Below are positions 22,054 to 24,156 of a stretch of 24,156 nucleotides of DNA, in pieces; position 1 is the stretch's first letter, and each line of letters begins with the position of its first letter. The stretch spans positions 1-24,156 of the forward strand of contig CAZKCI010000134.1 in assembly GCA_964551475.1 (NCBI GenBank), in the 5' to 3' direction. The notes under the pieces were generated by a model. The model was not told the DNA's origin, ran no database searches, and was given only the letters and a program-made list of their open reading frames with translations. A program made the position numbers and the translations under genes. This DNA comes from CAZKCI01 sp964551475. GTDB taxonomy: Bacteria > Auribacterota > Erginobacteria > Erginobacterales > CAZKCI01.

Positions 22054-24156
22054 ATGCATATGCGATTGCATGGGATCATCCCTCTCCTCGCCTCCGCCGC
22101 GTTCATCTCCCTATATCCATCCTCCTCGGCCGGGGCGGACGATCTCGTTTTCATCCACCACTCCTGCGGGCAGAACTGGCTCGACGACGGCCTGGATGCC
22201 GCCCTTCTGGCCAAGAGTTACATCGACGAGCGGAACGACATCACCTACGGGACCAACCTCGACCCGGCCGCCGGCCGGCCCGACTCCCTCGCCTCCATCC
22301 CCGGGGACAACACCAACATGGATCACTGGATCCGGTGGTTCAACGACTACCTCGAGGGGATCCTGGTCCACGGCTGTGCTACCGGGTTCAACCGGATCGT
22401 CATGTTCAAATCCTGCTACCCGATCAGCGATGTTTCCTCCGACGGGGCCGAACCCGGGAGCCCGTTCGACTCCTCCCAGACGATAGCCGGCTACCAGGCG
22501 GTCTACCGGAAATACGGCGATCCGGGGGGCAGTTACGCCGACGGCGGGTATAACTATATGCCCCTGGAAGACGTTTTCGCCGCCCACCCCGACATCCTTT
22601 TCATCCCGGTGACGGCCCCCCCGCGCCACTACGGCCCTTCCGACCCGACGGACAACGCCTCCGCCCACCGGGCCCGTCTTTTCAACAACTGGCTCAAGGG
22701 GGAGTGGCTCTCCTCCTACAACGCCGCCCATCCTGGCCTCGGCAACGTGGCGGTCTTCGACTGGTTCGATTTTCTCGCCTACCCCGATTCCGACCCCTCC
22801 CATCCCAACCGCCTGCGCGCGGAGTACGGCGGCGCGGGCGGCGATTCGCATCCGAACGCCGCGGCGAACCAGGCTTCCACGGTCGCCTTTGCTTCCGGAA
22901 CCGGCAATTTTATTGACGCCGCTTGGGCGTCCTGGCAGTCGAGCACGCCCACGCCGCCTTCCGCGCGGACCCCGACCCCCGCGCCTACTCCCACCCGTTT
23001 CGTCTCCCCCACTCCCAGCCGCGTTCCGCCGACCCCTTCGCCCTCGCCGTCTCCGCGGAGGAGCGCTTCTCCGACCCCCAGCCGCGTTCCGCCGACCCCT
23101 TCGCCCGCTCCCAGCGCCCTGCCTTCCTGGCCCGGAACCGGGGGAACGAGCATCGGGGGCGGCCTCGGGGCCGGCTATGAGCCGAGCGGACTGGAGTGGA
23201 ATGGGATCTCGGAAAGGCTCTTCGTGGTCGGCGACGGAGGCCAGGTCTCCTGGATGGACATGAGCGGCGGCGGCGTCGTCACCGGCAATCCGGGAGGAGA
23301 TCTCGAGGGGATCGCCATCGCCGATCCCGCCGGCCCCTTCGTCTACCTCGGGGTGGAGAACCCGGATTCGATCGTCGAATTCAACGTCCAGAGCCGCTCG
23401 GCCACCGGCAAATCCTGGTCGCTCACCGCCTGGATGACCGGGGATGCCAATCAGGGACTGGAAGCGCTCGCCTTCGTCCCCAACGGGCATCATCCCTACG
23501 CCGAAAGCTCCTCCGGAGGTCTCTTCTACGCCGGGCTTCAGCAGGATGGGAAGATCTACGTCTTTGACGTTAACCTGGGAACGAGCGGGTCGGTCTCCCA
23601 TGTCGCCACCCTTACCCCCTGCCCGGGGCTGACCGATATCTCCGGGCTCGATTTCCGTCCGGAGACGGGGATCCTTTACGCGGTCTTCGATACCTACGAC
23701 CTGTGCCTGGAGATGGATCCGGACGGAACCGTCCGGCGCGCCTACTCCCTTCCCGCCGGAACCCAGGAGGGGATCGCCGTCAAGCCCGTCTGCGCCTCGG
23801 GCCGCGCCGTCGTCTTCATCGCCCACGACGCTCCCGGCGCTGTCGTGAGGTACGGGGAGTATCCGGCGCCCTGCCTGGCGCCTCCGCCGCGCCCCCTCTT
23901 CGTCCACGCTTCCCGGGCGGCCTGGCTGGACCAGACGCGCTCGGAGGACTCCTGCGGAATTTTCTACTCGCCCTACTCGGACGAAAACGGGGCGCTCTGC
24001 GACCGTATGCACTCTGGCCAGGAGCAGGTCTGGCCGCAGTGGTTCTTCATGCCGGAGGAGTACGCCGACATGAACTTCTCCCTCTACGTCTGCCGCCGGA
24101 CGGATGAAGGCTGGAACACGGTGGCGGGCGACCGGATCCGGATGTGGTACCAGGAA
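22054..24156 (+). CDS. Exported SGNH-hydrolase-like protein with Pro/Thr linker and propeller, 3'-truncated
   Basis: The frame stays open to the window end (701 codons, no stop). Residues 1-28 are a signal peptide (MHMRLHGIIPLLASAAFISL, ending SSAGA). Residues 30-285 resemble SGNH/GDSL hydrolases: VFIHHSCGQNW offers a nucleophile Ser37 and GGDSHPN an Asp264-x-His266 dyad; the family call is tentative. Residues about 294-364 are a Pro/Thr/Ser linker. Residues about 370-615 read as a propeller of the SdiA-regulated/phytase-like type (YEPSGLEWN, DLEGIAIAD, GLEALAFVP, GLTDISGLDFRPETG, EGIAVKP). From about 625 a further domain begins (VHASRAAWLDQ) and is cut off. A second ATG at 22060 could be used. 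The gene follows a near-consensus sigma54 promoter and a sigma54 activator gene, so conditional expression is expected. Confidence 0.85.
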   Translation, partial: MHMRLHGIIPLLASAAFISLYPSSSAGADDLVFIHHSCGQNWLDDGLDAALLAKSYIDERNDITYGTNLDPAAGRPDSLASIPGDNTNMDHWIRWFNDYLEGILVHGCATGFNRIVMFKSCYPISDVSSDGAEPGSPFDSSQTIAGYQAVYRKYGDPGGSYADGGYNYMPLEDVFAAHPDILFIPVTAPPRHYGPSDPTDNASAHRARLFNNWLKGEWLSSYNAAHPGLGNVAVFDWFDFLAYPDSDPSHPNRLRAEYGGAGGDSHPNAAANQASTVAFASGTGNFIDAAWASWQSSTPTPPSARTPTPAPTPTRFVSPTPSRVPPTPSPSPSPRRSASPTPSRVPPTPSPAPSALPSWPGTGGTSIGGGLGAGYEPSGLEWNGISERLFVVGDGGQVSWMDMSGGGVVTGNPGGDLEGIAIADPAGPFVYLGVENPDSIVEFNVQSRSATGKSWSLTAWMTGDANQGLEALAFVPNGHHPYAESSSGGLFYAGLQQDGKIYVFDVNLGTSGSVSHVATLTPCPGLTDISGLDFRPETGILYAVFDTYDLCLEMDPDGTVRRAYSLPAGTQEGIAVKPVCASGRAVVFIAHDAPGAVVRYGEYPAPCLAPPPRPLFVHASRAAWLDQTRSEDSCGIFYSPYSDENGALCDRMHSGQEQVWPQWFFMPEEYADMNFSLYVCRRTDEGWNTVAGDRIRMWYQE
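22936..23145 (+). repeat. Linker-coding repeat with 29-bp direct duplication
   Basis: An identical 29-bp stretch starts at 23014 and again at 23077 (63 bp apart), each coding part of SPTPSRVPPTPSP. It lies within the Pro/Thr/Ser linker and suggests growth of the linker by tandem duplication. Confidence 0.8.

Noticed and set aside
22111..24012. 633-codon minus-strand open frame opposite the exported protein
   Set aside because: No recognisable domain, and the plus strand has a signal peptide, linker and propeller with codon-position variation that fits coding.

Overview
The window is a GC-rich bacterial chromosome segment that joins a housekeeping block to an accessory block of large secreted proteins. 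The genes are bacterial (PrmC, MurA, Ffh, S16, L19, TrmD). Extracellular proteins with Pro/Thr linkers and propeller repeats, RsbW-type and sigma54 regulators, and heavy intergenic repeat content resemble uncultured candidate phyla near Omnitrophota/Auribacterota or the wider PVC group. That placement is a guess from style; no marker tree was made. I saw no rRNA, tRNA, CRISPR array, phage gene or transposase gene.

Region 1 (1-7324, all plus strand): 5'-truncated prmC, murA, ffh, then rpsP-khpA-trmD-rplS, rnhB and yraN. This is the usual bacterial ffh/S16/L19 cluster, except that rimM, normally between khpA and trmD, is absent. khpA/trmD and trmD/rplS overlap, and a strong hairpin follows rplS. 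The gaps hold three kinds of repeat: degenerate 7-bp tandem tracts arranged as inverted pairs, REP-like hairpins with a GTGG or GTAG head, and a cluster of three triloop hairpins. A 57-bp perfect palindrome ends the block.

Region 2 (7332-12458, minus): one 1708-residue exported protein with a seven-repeat SBBP propeller, a short Pro/Thr linker, a beta-sandwich-like domain, a linker of about 720 residues rich in Pro, Thr, Ser and Ala, and a C-terminal domain of six FRPxxGLWxVR repeats. A good sigma70 promoter lies upstream of it.

Region 3 (12621-13213, plus): a glutaredoxin-like protein overlapping a ferredoxin:thioredoxin reductase catalytic chain, a two-gene redox unit.

Region 4 (13372-20297, minus): a tight gene string read as RsbW-type ATPase, helical-repeat protein, polytopic membrane protein, then two paralogous secreted M28 metallopeptidases. 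Both peptidases carry the same six-repeat C-terminal domain as the giant protein.

Region 5 (20490-24156, plus): an NtrC-type sigma54 activator, divergent from the RsbW-type gene, followed by a hairpin, a pair of direct repeats that could be its enhancer, a near-perfect sigma54 promoter, and a secreted SGNH-hydrolase-like/propeller protein cut off by the window end. The simplest reading is that the activator controls this exported protein, and possibly other surface proteins elsewhere in the genome.
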